64,000 nucleotides of DNA, taken from Streptomyces olivochromogenes. GTDB taxonomy: Bacteria > Actinomycetota > Actinomycetes > Streptomycetales > Streptomycetaceae. How positions within the stretch are numbered: the stretch's first letter is position 1; each line of letters begins with the position of its first letter. The DNA lies in contig NZ_JADDRL010000027.1 in NCBI RefSeq assembly GCF_021538895.1, positions 32,373-96,372 of the forward strand. Reading direction: 5' to 3'. Positions 14,358 through 22,736 of this stretch are shown here, piece after piece. The notes under the pieces were generated by a model that saw only the letters and a list, made by a program, of their open reading frames with translations, had not been told where the DNA came from and did not search any database. A program made the position numbers and the translations under genes.

Positions 14358-16316
14358 ATGAGATCCACCCGCCCCAAACGTGTGGGCCACATAGCCGCCC
14401 TCGCCCTGCTCACCCCGCTCACTCCCCTGGCCATGAGCAGCCCCGCCGAGGCGGCGCCCGCGCCGCTGACTGTCACGAACCCCGGCTTCGAGCAGGACCA
14501 GGCCGGCTGGACCTTCACGGCCGGTACCGGTGTCGCCACCAACCTGCCGCACAGCGGCAGGAAGCTGATCTATCTGGACGGTGGCACCGGCAAGGAGGTC
14601 TCGCAGACGATCACGGCCGGCGCCACGGGTACGTACGACCTCTCGGCCTGGGTCGCCACGGGCGGCGCGGGCGGGAAGTTCACCGTCCGCGTCAACGGCA
14701 CGACAGCCGGATCGGTGGACCTGCCCAGCCAGTCCGGCTATGCCCGCTACACCGTGAGCCGGGTGCCGCTGAACCCCGGTGACCAACTGCAGATCGCCTT
14801 CGAGTCGGGCAGCGGCTGGGTCAACGCCGACGACGTCATGGTCTCGCCCGCGGCTCCGGCGGACCCGGTCGTGACCTCGTCGGACCCCAGGCTGGTCGAG
14901 ATGTTCGACTGGGCGAAGCGCAAGGCCAACAGCTGGGTGCAACTGCCGGGCACCGAGGGCCCGCTCAACGTCGACGAGCGCAACACCTCGGGTACCGGGA
15001 CCGGTACGTACGGTCCGTCCTACTGGGCGGGCTATGCCCACCGCAGCGGCTACTACTCACGCGACATGGTCCACCAGCTGGCGGGCGCCGCCGTGCTCGG
15101 GCTGGACGCCGAGAACCAGAGCATGCTCAAGGCGTTCGCGGCCTCGTCGACGGCGGAACACAAGTACTTCCCCGTCTGGGCCATGAACTTCGACAACAAG
15201 ACCTACCTGGCGATCGACTATCACGGCCCGACCGACTTCGTCCGGGAGGTCCCGGCGGGCTTCGAGCTGGTGGAGAAGGCGAACCAGGCCTACCGGTGGA
15301 CCGGCGACAGCGCGTACGTCCGCGACAGCACGCTGTGGGACTTCTACCGGCACACCACCGACCAGTTCGTCTCGCTCCACGACGGCGACAAGCCGAACGG
15401 CGTCGCCGAGGGCACGGGCAAGGGCATCTTCGCCGGCACCGCGAGCTACGACGAGGTCGGGGACGAGCCCCTCAGGGAGGCCGGTGACGCCATCGGTTCG
15501 CAGTACCAGGCGTACCTGGCCATGGCCGCCCTCGCGAAGAACCGGGGCGACGAGGACCTCGCCCGTACGTACACCCGCAAGGCGGCCGGTCTGAAGTGCT
15601 ACTTCAACTCGACCTGGAGCGGCACCGGTTCCGGCGGTGACATGGTCCGCGGATACACCACGGACGGCAGGCCGCTGACGGGCTGGGGCAAGGAGAACAG
15701 CTGGTTCATGCCGATGAAGAGGATCATCGAGGCGGGCCCCCGCAACGACGCCTACCTCGACTTCATCGACCAGCAGGCGAGCGGCAGCGGGAAGCCGAGC
15801 AACGTCGAGGCCATCTCGTACCTGCCGGACACCTTCTTCGCCAACAACCGCAACGACACGGCGTGGAAGTGGATGCGGTACGTCTACGACCAGCGCAACG
15901 TCCGGCACCCGGTGTCGAAGCAGGGACCGAACGGCGACTACCCCGAGGTGTCGTTCACCCTGGTCGGCCAGACGGTCCAGGGCCTGATGGGCGTCGAGCC
16001 CGACGCCCCCGACCACGCCCTGTCGACCCAGTCCCGGCTGCCGTCCGGAACCGACTGGACGCAGATCAAGGATCTGAAGATCGGCGACAGCACGTTCACC
16101 CTGCGCCACGACGGGCCGACGAAGTCGACGCTCACGCACAGCGCCGGCACCCACGCGTACCAGTGGGAGGCCCGCTTCCTGGGCCGATACGGCTCCGTCG
16201 AGGTCAACGGCGCACCGCGCAAGGCTCGGACCAAGGTGGTGGACGGCGTGACCTACACCTATGTCAAGGTCGCGCTGGCTCCCGGCCGTTCGGCGTCGGT
16301 CGAGGTGGGCAACTGA
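14358..16316 (+). CDS. secreted carbohydrate-active protein with CBM-like and six-hairpin-type domains
   Basis: A 652-aa exported protein. The Sec signal peptide ends near SSPAEAAPA (about residue 33). An N-terminal jelly-roll domain of carbohydrate-binding type follows (about 36-170: VTNPGFEQDQAGW, SGRKLIYLDGG, VNADDVMV). A large alpha-helical domain (about 175-560) contains YSRDMVHQLAGAAVLGLDAE, WDFYRHTTDQF and GWGKENSWFMPMKRII. The pattern resembles (alpha/alpha)6 'six-hairpin' glycosidases. A small beta domain ends the protein. I cannot name the CAZy family or catalytic acid. The ATG at 14358 follows GGACTGGAGCC. The divergent LacI regulator and operator imply carbohydrate induction. Confidence 0.75.
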   Translation: MRSTRPKRVGHIAALALLTPLTPLAMSSPAEAAPAPLTVTNPGFEQDQAGWTFTAGTGVATNLPHSGRKLIYLDGGTGKEVSQTITAGATGTYDLSAWVATGGAGGKFTVRVNGTTAGSVDLPSQSGYARYTVSRVPLNPGDQLQIAFESGSGWVNADDVMVSPAAPADPVVTSSDPRLVEMFDWAKRKANSWVQLPGTEGPLNVDERNTSGTGTGTYGPSYWAGYAHRSGYYSRDMVHQLAGAAVLGLDAENQSMLKAFAASSTAEHKYFPVWAMNFDNKTYLAIDYHGPTDFVREVPAGFELVEKANQAYRWTGDSAYVRDSTLWDFYRHTTDQFVSLHDGDKPNGVAEGTGKGIFAGTASYDEVGDEPLREAGDAIGSQYQAYLAMAALAKNRGDEDLARTYTRKAAGLKCYFNSTWSGTGSGGDMVRGYTTDGRPLTGWGKENSWFMPMKRIIEAGPRNDAYLDFIDQQASGSGKPSNVEAISYLPDTFFANNRNDTAWKWMRYVYDQRNVRHPVSKQGPNGDYPEVSFTLVGQTVQGLMGVEPDAPDHALSTQSRLPSGTDWTQIKDLKIGDSTFTLRHDGPTKSTLTHSAGTHAYQWEARFLGRYGSVEVNGAPRKARTKVVDGVTYTYVKVALAPGRSASVEVGN

Positions 16317-16340
16317 TTCTCAGCGGTGCCTGGCACGAGA

Positions 16341-16378
16341 GCGCCCACGCCGCGCGACCAGACTCGCGACGTGGGCGC
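16341..16378. terminator. hairpin between convergent genes
   Basis: GCGCCCACG (16341-16349) pairs with CGTGGGCGC (16370-16378), a 9-bp perfect stem with a 20-nt loop, serving both flanking genes. Confidence 0.6.
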
Positions 16379-16407
16379 ATGCCCGTGAGCGTCCGTCCGC
16401 CGCCGAA

Positions 16408-16953
16408 TCAGCGGCGACGACGACGCCGGTACCCCGCCAGAAGGACGCTGCCGACCAGGACGACCGCGGCGGCGGCGATCCACGTCCACGTTGTCCAGTT
16501 GTCGCCCGGCCCGCGCGGCGGCTCCGGGGAGACAACCGACACCTTCGCCCCTTCGCCGGGCTTCGGCGAACTCGTCACCGGTTTGGGGACGGTGACGTTG
16601 GCTTCGCCGTAGCCCAGTTCGGGAAAGGCGCTGCGTACCGTGACGCGCCACCGTCCCTCGGACAGGTGCTCCCGCGTGGTGAATCCGCCCGCCACGTGGG
16701 GTACTTGCACAAGGCGCCACGGTCCGACGGTGCGGCCGTCGGGCGCCTGCGCCGTGAGCGTACCGACCACTTTGTCGTCCACCGGGTCCTTGTCGTTCTC
16801 ATAGGTGCCCAGTGCCAGGACCTGCCCGGACCGGTCGAGTGAGACCCGGAACGTGATGGTGTCGTCGTGCGCGGAAGCCGGATGGGCTCCACTCACCACA
16901 ACGACTCCGGCGAGCAGCGCGGCCGCCGCCGCGGTCGTTCCCTTCAGGCGCAT
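16408..16953 (-). CDS. secreted, C-terminally membrane-anchored protein of unknown function
   Basis: A 181-aa protein with a signal peptide cleaved near ASAHDD (about residue 28). One beta-rich extracellular domain follows (about 30-115: ITFRVSLDRSGQVLALGTYE, VVGTLTAQAPDGRTVGPWRL, LSEGRWRVTVRSAFPELGYG). A Pro/Ser linker leads to a C-terminal TM helix (about 153-173) ending in a run of arginines. The mature N-terminus beginning with histidine recalls CopC-like copper proteins, but no metal motif is convincing. It starts 61 nt downstream of the secreted metalloprotease gene on the same strand and may be co-transcribed. Confidence 0.7.
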   Translation of the reverse strand: MRLKGTTAAAAALLAGVVVVSGAHPASAHDDTITFRVSLDRSGQVLALGTYENDKDPVDDKVVGTLTAQAPDGRTVGPWRLVQVPHVAGGFTTREHLSEGRWRVTVRSAFPELGYGEANVTVPKPVTSSPKPGEGAKVSVVSPEPPRGPGDNWTTWTWIAAAAVVLVGSVLLAGYRRRRRR

Positions 16954-17014
16954 CCCTGGCCTACCTCCTGGCGGAGTGGGTCAAGGGACCGGAGTCCGGT
17001 GCGCTCGTCCGCGT

Positions 17015-18445
17015 TCACTGCACCTCCTTGGTGCGGAACGTCGCAGCGGGTCCCGGTTTGGTGGTGCCCTTCGGGGTGTGGGCGGTGACCGTGACCTTGT
17101 AGTCGGTGCCCGGCCACAGCGAGGTCAGGCTCAGCCGGAGCCCCTTCACGTTGCCGAAGGAACGTCCGTTGACCCGGACGGTGTAGAGATCCGCGGTGGG
17201 GACGCCGCGCCAGGTCAGCACGGCCGATGTGGTCTTCACCTGCGTGGCATGTGCTGTGGGCCCGGTGGATCCACCGGGGCCGTTGTCCGTGCCCCCGCCC
17301 TTCGACAGGAAGGTGTTGTCGGCCACGTTCCAGTGGGTGGCCAGATAACTTCCGGGCTTCGGGGCGGTGTTGTAGTAGTCGTCGTGGTTGCAGTCGAGTC
17401 GGGCCTCTTTCGCGCGATCCGGGCACAGCACCTGCATGCGCGGGTGGTAGGGCGCGTCCGAGTAGCACATGACGTCCCACTCGTCCACGCAGTGGCCCGC
17501 CTTGGTGCTGTGCGGAGCACTGTCGTTGACGGCGCCCAGATTGTGGCCGAGCTCGTGCGCCGCGACCTGGCCGTTCCAGCAGCCGGCGTCGACCCGTGCG
17601 TAGGAAGGGCCGAAGTTGCTGCGGTTGTTGGTGCCCGGCTGTTCGTCCCCGGCCATGGTTCCGATGCCGCAGTACACGTTGGAGTCCGCGAAGAGCAGGT
17701 ACTTGCGGTCACGCCGGTCGTAGCCCTTGGCGCTCAAGGCCCGGTTCAGCGAGCTGAAGTCCTGCAGCTCCGAGGCCCCGACTTCGACACCGGTCAGTGC
17801 CGGTTTGCAGGACGAATCCGAGAGGAAACGGATGTGACGTGTTCCGCCGGTCTCCGCGGCACTGGCGTTGTAGATGGTGTCGATGTCCGCGGCCCAGCGT
17901 TGGAAGGAAGCCTGGTACTGGGCGAACCGGTCCTGGCCGGGGGCGTGCACGTAGAGCACCTGAACCCTGTTGCCCGACTTGCCGTCGCCGATGCACGGGA
18001 TCGACGCGCCGGGCGCGGAGGCGCCGCCGTCTGCACGAAGTTCACGCGCACCGCTTCGAGAAGCGGCTATGGGAGGGGTGTCCTTGCTGATGTCCATGCC
18101 CTTGGGCGCCGCGTCCGGGCCATGGCTGCACTGACCGGAATCGTCCAGGTGGTACAGGCCGACGCACGGATCATCCTTCGGTGCCGCCCTCAGTCCCGCA
18201 TAGACCATGCCTCGGTCGGCATCGCTCTTCGGGGGTTGGCCCAGCGGAGCCGGCTCCTTCGTGGACCGCGTCGGTATGTCTCCGCTGCTGGCCGAGCTGT
18301 GGGGTGTGCCCACCGAGCCGGCGCTTCCCGCCATGGCGGCATGGATGCCGACAGCCGCGGCGCCCAGTCCCGCCAGGGTGCTGAGCACCACGAGGAGCGT
18401 CCACGGTTTCTTCCTGCCATGTTTTCGTGCGGTCTCTTTGCTCAT
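17015..18445 (-). CDS. secreted zinc metalloprotease with C-terminal fibronectin type III domain
   Basis: A 476-aa exported protease. A basic N-terminus and hydrophobic segment (about 15-39) act as signal or anchor. A disordered region (about 45-115) precedes the metzincin-like catalytic domain with the extended zinc motif HELGHNLGAVND (about 291-302) and a candidate Met-turn DVMCYSD. The third zinc ligand position is Asn or Asp rather than His, as in snapalysin-like enzymes. Six or more cysteines surround it. The C-terminal FnIII domain (about 392-476) carries TTSAVLTWRGVPTADLYTVR and WPGTDYKVTVTAHTP. Substrate unknown; it most likely degrades extracellular protein. Confidence 0.85.
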   Translation of the reverse strand: MSKETARKHGRKKPWTLLVVLSTLAGLGAAAVGIHAAMAGSAGSVGTPHSSASSGDIPTRSTKEPAPLGQPPKSDADRGMVYAGLRAAPKDDPCVGLYHLDDSGQCSHGPDAAPKGMDISKDTPPIAASRSGARELRADGGASAPGASIPCIGDGKSGNRVQVLYVHAPGQDRFAQYQASFQRWAADIDTIYNASAAETGGTRHIRFLSDSSCKPALTGVEVGASELQDFSSLNRALSAKGYDRRDRKYLLFADSNVYCGIGTMAGDEQPGTNNRSNFGPSYARVDAGCWNGQVAAHELGHNLGAVNDSAPHSTKAGHCVDEWDVMCYSDAPYHPRMQVLCPDRAKEARLDCNHDDYYNTAPKPGSYLATHWNVADNTFLSKGGGTDNGPGGSTGPTAHATQVKTTSAVLTWRGVPTADLYTVRVNGRSFGNVKGLRLSLTSLWPGTDYKVTVTAHTPKGTTKPGPAATFRTKEVQ

Positions 18446-18997
18446 GATGGCTGTTCCTCCATGTGTCGTGGGAGGCGAGGTGACAGTCGACGCCGTGCCA
18501 TCGCTTGGACGGACCGGTCAGCGGCGGTCGGCCACGGATCGACCCGCCGCGCGCCCGGTGAGGCCGGGGGCGGTCCAGACGGGCGGGTTCACTGTCCTCG
18601 CCGAGTAGCCGGCGGTCGCCGGATGGGGTGAACGACCGGCCGGACATCGCCCGGCAGGCAACGGGGGTTGCCCTAACTACGGGGCGGAGCGGCAAGGAGT
18701 CAAGGACCAACGATCGTCGCGGCCATCCTCCGCCGGAATGAGTTCGCCCGAACCTTCGTCAAATTGCGGACGGCAGAGGGCACGGGCCAGTAACCACCCG
18801 CAACGCTCAAATACTTCGGGACTCCCGAAGAAGAGTTCGGTGCATCATCGGCGAAACACGACTGCGTCCTGGCTAGAGTCGCGGGACACATATCCCCCCT
18901 GGCACAACGGCACACGGCGAGCAGGGGACTATCAACTCCAGCCGGCCGATCCGCCAAAGTCGTGTCTGCCGGACCTCGAATCGAATGGAATTCATCG
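18446..18997. other. 552-bp intergenic region
   Basis: Upstream region of the metalloprotease (left) and of a possible small membrane protein (right). It contains the inverted repeat CTTCGGG-act-CCCGAAG (18814-18830) and a -10-like TAGAGT (18874-18879) without a convincing -35. I see no RNA gene or well-supported coding frame. Confidence 0.5.
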
Positions 18998-19267
18998 ATG
19001 CGGTCTGATGGCCCGGCTGCCGACTCCGCAGCCACGAAAGGAACGCGTGGTGACAGGATCATCGCCCATTGCGGCTTCGTCGTTGTAGTGATGGTGAGCG
19101 CGGCGCTAGCCCGGTTCACGGCTCACCTCGCCGGTCTCATCACCGCGGGATCATTTGGCGCCCTGTTCGTGGGGACATTGGCGGTCATGCGGGCACGCGG
19201 CCTGTCCCTACGATCGGCAACGCGTCGCGCCTACCTCTTCACCTTCACCTACACCAATTGGTTCTAG
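18998..19267 (+). CDS. possible small membrane protein
   Basis: An 89-aa frame. A polar N-terminus (about 1-20) is followed by a hydrophobic stretch CGFVVVVMVSAALARF and a second one LAGLITAGSFGALFVGTLAV, consistent with two TM helices, and a basic C-terminus ending FTFTYTNWF. Third codon positions in the membrane part are G/C-rich as expected for a real gene. The ATG at 18998 lacks a clear Shine-Dalgarno, which lowers confidence. It is convergent with sdaA, 11 bp away. No family is recognised. Confidence 0.42.
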   Translation: MRSDGPAADSAATKGTRGDRIIAHCGFVVVVMVSAALARFTAHLAGLITAGSFGALFVGTLAVMRARGLSLRSATRRAYLFTFTYTNWF

Positions 19268-19278
19268 GGTCCGGCAGA

Positions 19279-20622
19279 TCAGCACTGGGGAAAGTTGAGA
19301 GCGAGGCCGCCGCGGGCGGTCTCCTTGTACTTGGTGCTCATGTCGGCGCCGGTCTCACGCATGGTGCTGATGACGCTGTCCAGCGGGATCAGATGTCGTC
19401 CGTCGCCGTGGATGGCCAGGCGCGCCGCGGTGATGGCCTTGGCGCTGGCGATGGCGTTGCGCTCGATGCACGGGATCTGAACGAGTCCGGCTACGGGGTC
19501 GCAGGTCATGCCGAGATGATGTTCGAGGGCGATCTCCGCGGCGGTTTCGGCCTGGGCGGGGGTTCCGCCCATGAGTTCGGTCAGGCCCGCGGCGGCCATC
19601 GCGGCAGCGGTACCGACCTCTCCCTGGCAGCCCACTTCGGCTCCGGAGATGGACGCATTGCGTTTGACGATGATGCCGATGGCGGCGGCGGTGAGCAGGA
19701 AGCGGACGGTGCTGTCGTCGTCGGTGCCGGGCACGAACTGGTGGCAGTAGTGCAGGACGGCCGGGATGATGCCGGCGGCGCCGTTGGTGGGGGCGGTCAC
19801 GACCCGTCCCCCGGCGGCGTTCTCCTCGTTGACCGCCAAGGCGTAGAGGGCGACCCAGTCCATGGCCGTCAGCGGGTCGGCCGGGTCGGTGTGCTTCTGC
19901 AGCCGGTTGTACAGGGCGGGGGCGCGCCGGGGCACGTTCAGCCCACCGGGCAGGATGCCCTCGTTGCCGCAACCGCGCCGCACGCAGTCGCGCATGACCT
20001 TCCAGATGTGCAGGAGCCGGTCGCGGACCTCGGATTCCGACCGCCATACGGTCTCGTTGGCCAACATCACGTCGCTGATGGGGCCTTCGCCGGCCAGGGC
20101 GAGTAGTTGCTCGGCGTTGGTGAACTGGCAAGGGGGGACGCCAGGTCTGTGGTCGGGGGTCTGGGAAGCATCGTCGAGCAGGAACCCGCCGCCGATCGAG
20201 TAGTAGGTCTGACTGTCGAGGACGCTCCCCTTGCTGTCGAAGGCGCTGAGCGTCAGGGCGTTGGGATGGGCCGGCAGGGTCCTGTCCTGGTGGAAGCTGA
20301 TGTCGAAGGCGGCGGCATACGATCCCGGCAGCCGGATCCGGCGCTCCGCGGCGAACTGCCGGAACCGGTGGTCGGCGCTGGTGACGTCGACCGTTTCCGG
20401 CTCCTCGCCCGCAAGTCCGAGCAGGACGGCCTTGTCCGTGCCGTGACCGATGCCGGTGGCGGCCAATGAGCCGTACAACTCGATCCTGATCGCCGCGACT
20501 TCGGCCAGCACGCCCCGTTTGTCGAGTCCCCGGACGAAGCGGCGACCGGCGCGCATCGGAGCAACCGTGTGTGAGCTGGAGGGGCCGATACCGATGCTGA
20601 AGAGAGCGAACGTACTGATCAC
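19279..20622 (-). CDS. sdaA: L-serine ammonia-lyase (L-serine dehydratase), iron-sulfur type
   Basis: A 447-aa single-chain serine dehydratase converting L-serine to pyruvate and ammonia. The N-terminal beta domain begins ISTFALFSIGIGPSSSHT, the substrate-loop signature. The C-terminal catalytic domain contains the cysteines expected to ligate a 4Fe-4S cluster, in EVGCQGEVGT and in CDPVAGLVQIPCIERN. Length matches the fused alpha/beta enzymes. I chose the GTG at 20620-20622 because GGAGCTCCC precedes it and it gives the normal N-terminus. Two in-frame codons further upstream would add about 22-54 unrelated residues. No glycine riboswitch is visible upstream. Function is secure. Confidence 0.95.
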   Translation of the reverse strand: MISTFALFSIGIGPSSSHTVAPMRAGRRFVRGLDKRGVLAEVAAIRIELYGSLAATGIGHGTDKAVLLGLAGEEPETVDVTSADHRFRQFAAERRIRLPGSYAAAFDISFHQDRTLPAHPNALTLSAFDSKGSVLDSQTYYSIGGGFLLDDASQTPDHRPGVPPCQFTNAEQLLALAGEGPISDVMLANETVWRSESEVRDRLLHIWKVMRDCVRRGCGNEGILPGGLNVPRRAPALYNRLQKHTDPADPLTAMDWVALYALAVNEENAAGGRVVTAPTNGAAGIIPAVLHYCHQFVPGTDDDSTVRFLLTAAAIGIIVKRNASISGAEVGCQGEVGTAAAMAAAGLTELMGGTPAQAETAAEIALEHHLGMTCDPVAGLVQIPCIERNAIASAKAITAARLAIHGDGRHLIPLDSVISTMRETGADMSTKYKETARGGLALNFPQC

Positions 20623-20952
20623 GGGAGCTCCATGGGGCTGGGTGACGAAGGGCGCGGCGGCGGGGTGCTTCTGGAAGTACCGGATCATTGGTTTGCGCGA
20701 TGAATTGCCGACCAGGGTGAGAATGGTGTACTCCCGAAGTTCCCTGTCCGGTGGCACACGGTGGCCACTGACGCATACGGGCATTCGCGTCTCCCTCTCG
20801 CTATGGCACCGCCCACATACTCACGGGTCACGTAGCGCTCGACGGACAGGGCGTGCCACGATGCCGAGCACCAACTCGCCGTGGAGGAAAGGGAGTACAC
20901 GTTTCCCTCCCGGCAGTGGAATGGTCCCCCGTTCTCACTGGGAGGTGCTCCA
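20623..20952. other. 330-bp divergent intergenic region
   Basis: Holds the promoters of sdaA (leftward) and of the TrmB/LuxR-like regulator (rightward). TTGCCG...TGTACT in the middle is a weak rightward promoter candidate. No riboswitch, RNA gene or coding frame is supported. Confidence 0.4.
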
Positions 20953-21939
20953 ATGGCCGAAGAGGACCTGCGGACCCATTTGTGTCGCCTTGGTCTGAGC
21001 CACCGACAGGCGGACATCTATATGGCTCTGCTTGCCATCGGTCCCTGTAGACAGGAAAGTCTGGCCAGGGACCTGGACGAAGAACAGGAACAGGATCTGG
21101 AAGGAGAGTTGGCGCAACTGCGCAAGCTCGGCCTGATCACCGTCTCCGGGACCGACGTCTGCCAACACGTGCCGGTCGAGCCGACCATCGCGCTGGAATA
21201 CCTGGCGCACGCCCGCACGGCCGAACTCCGTCAGTCGCACCAGGCCGCCGTCAACGCCTATCGCGGCTACCGGCGCTCCGTCAGTCCGCAGGCGACGGAG
21301 AACCTGGTCGAGGTCGTCACCGGTCCCTCGATCGCCGAGCACATCTGGAACATCGAGGAAGCCGCCGAAACCCAGGTCCTGCGGTTCGACTCACCGCCGT
21401 ACCACACCCACGGCAGCGCCAACCCGATCGAGGTCGAGAAGCTCAAGAACGGTGTCGAGTACCGGGTCGTGTACTCCAAGTCGGCTATCGAGAACTCCGC
21501 GTACTACAGCATCAACATCCAGCCGTGCATCGCTGCCGGGGAGCATGCCCGTATCCTTCCGACGGTCCCGGTGAAGCTGACCATCTTCGACCAGCGGCTG
21601 GCCATCGTGTCGATGTCCTTCGTCGAAGCCGAAGTCAACGACTCGCTGCTCATCGTCCACCCCTCCAGCCTGCTGTCGGCGCTGACGGGGCTGTTCGAGA
21701 CCTCATGGCGGACGGCGCTGCCCATGCATCTGAACGAGCGCGTGCCCTCGGCGCTCAGCCCGATGCATCGCCGCATCCTGGAGCTCCTGGCCACCGGCGT
21801 GACCGACGAGACCATCGCCGAACTGCTGGGCGTGAGCCGCCGCACGCTGTCTCGCCATCTGGAGCAGCTCAACACCCGTGCCGGATCGCTCACCCGCTTC
21901 CAAATGGCCCTGCACGCGACCCGCAACGGTTGGATCTGA
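20953..21939 (+). CDS. transcriptional regulator with TrmB-like N-terminus and LuxR-type HTH
   Basis: A 328-aa regulator. The first 75 residues form a TrmB-like winged helix (LGLSHRQADIYMALLAIGPC). The middle carries a TrmB/PLD-like effector region (VEVVTGPSIAEHIWNIEEAA, NGVEYRVVYSKSAI, ILPTVPVKLTIFDQRLAIV). The C-terminus is a LuxR/GerE HTH (about 262-325: LSPMHRRILELLATGVTDET, then SRRTLSRHLEQLN). This architecture is common in Streptomyces; ligand and targets are not known. The ATG at 20953 follows GGGAGGTGCTCC. It is divergent from sdaA and may regulate it. Confidence 0.85.
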   Translation: MAEEDLRTHLCRLGLSHRQADIYMALLAIGPCRQESLARDLDEEQEQDLEGELAQLRKLGLITVSGTDVCQHVPVEPTIALEYLAHARTAELRQSHQAAVNAYRGYRRSVSPQATENLVEVVTGPSIAEHIWNIEEAAETQVLRFDSPPYHTHGSANPIEVEKLKNGVEYRVVYSKSAIENSAYYSINIQPCIAAGEHARILPTVPVKLTIFDQRLAIVSMSFVEAEVNDSLLIVHPSSLLSALTGLFETSWRTALPMHLNERVPSALSPMHRRILELLATGVTDETIAELLGVSRRTLSRHLEQLNTRAGSLTRFQMALHATRNGWI

Positions 21940-21954
21940 CCGGGGCGGGCGTGG

Positions 21955-22485
21955 TCACGTCCCGGTCGCCGGCATCCGCAGGAGGAGTCGGGCGCCGGCC
22001 GCGGTGAGCGACCAGCGGGCGGAGTCGTTCGCGGCACCGCCGACGCCCGCGTTCACGGCGGGGGCCACGTCGATGTGGGGTGCCTGCTGGGCTGCCTGTT
22101 GTTCCACGGGCAGTACCGCCCAGCAGCGTTTGCCCGACGCTACGCGTTCGCTGCCGTGGAGCAGGCACAGCGCGTCGATCAGCGCGAGGCCGCGTCCGCC
22201 TGCGTCGTCGGCGTCCGCCACCCTCGGCAGGGGCGCTTCGGTGCTGCCGTCGACGACCTCGATCACCACGAGCCCGCCCTCCAGCTCGATGTCGACGGTC
22301 AGTGGCCCGGACGCGTGGCGCACCGCGTTGGTGAGCAACTCCGTTGCCACCAGCTCCAGTTGAGAGCACACCTCGTCGTCGAGCGGGGCGTCCCTCCTCC
22401 GTACCGCGGCCGAGATCCGGTGGCGTGCGGCGTGGACCGCCGCGGGGGTTGCCTCAAATGCGAAACGGAACCGATGGCGGGACAT
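21955..22485 (-). CDS. RsbW-like anti-sigma factor / ATP-binding (HATPase_c) protein
   Basis: A 176-aa protein of the GHKL anti-sigma kinase type abundant in Streptomyces. The ATPase fold (about 8-125) shows N box ELVATELLTNAVRHA, G1-like VVDGSTEAPLP and G2-like DAGGRGLALIDALC. The tail (about 128-176) is Ala-rich and not part of the domain. Such proteins bind sigma factors or phosphorylate STAS-domain antagonists; no partner is adjacent. The second ATG (22483-22485) is chosen because GAGGAG lies 7 nt upstream, whereas the first ATG abuts it. It is convergent with the LuxR-type gene, 15 bp away. Confidence 0.85.
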   Translation of the reverse strand: MSRHRFRFAFEATPAAVHAARHRISAAVRRRDAPLDDEVCSQLELVATELLTNAVRHASGPLTVDIELEGGLVVIEVVDGSTEAPLPRVADADDAGGRGLALIDALCLLHGSERVASGKRCWAVLPVEQQAAQQAPHIDVAPAVNAGVGGAANDSARWSLTAAGARLLLRMPATGT

Positions 22486-22736
22486 GCGCATCTCCTCAGG
22501 AGCACGCCTTGTTTGCTTCCCTTGTAGCCGCCCCCGCTCCGCGAGAGTGGCCAGCCGTCGCTCATGGCGTCAGGTGGTCACCGGAGCGAGCGACGTCGTC
22601 CGGATGTCACGGATCGCGCTCGCGCCCTTCTTCGCCACTGGCGACACGTCGTCACCACGCGGGCCCAACTGGCGGTACACCAATCGCACTTGGATCCCGG
22701 GGGCCTTCCCATCCCCCCTCTCTCCCTGGAGCCTAC

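Noticed and set aside
18700..19119. Leftward 139-codon frame in the gap after the metalloprotease
   Set aside because: Codon third positions are not G/C-biased and it opposes the better hydrophobic rightward frame.
20623..20952. Possible glycine riboswitch before sdaA
   Set aside because: No tandem glycine-aptamer-like core elements are visible in the upstream 330 bp.
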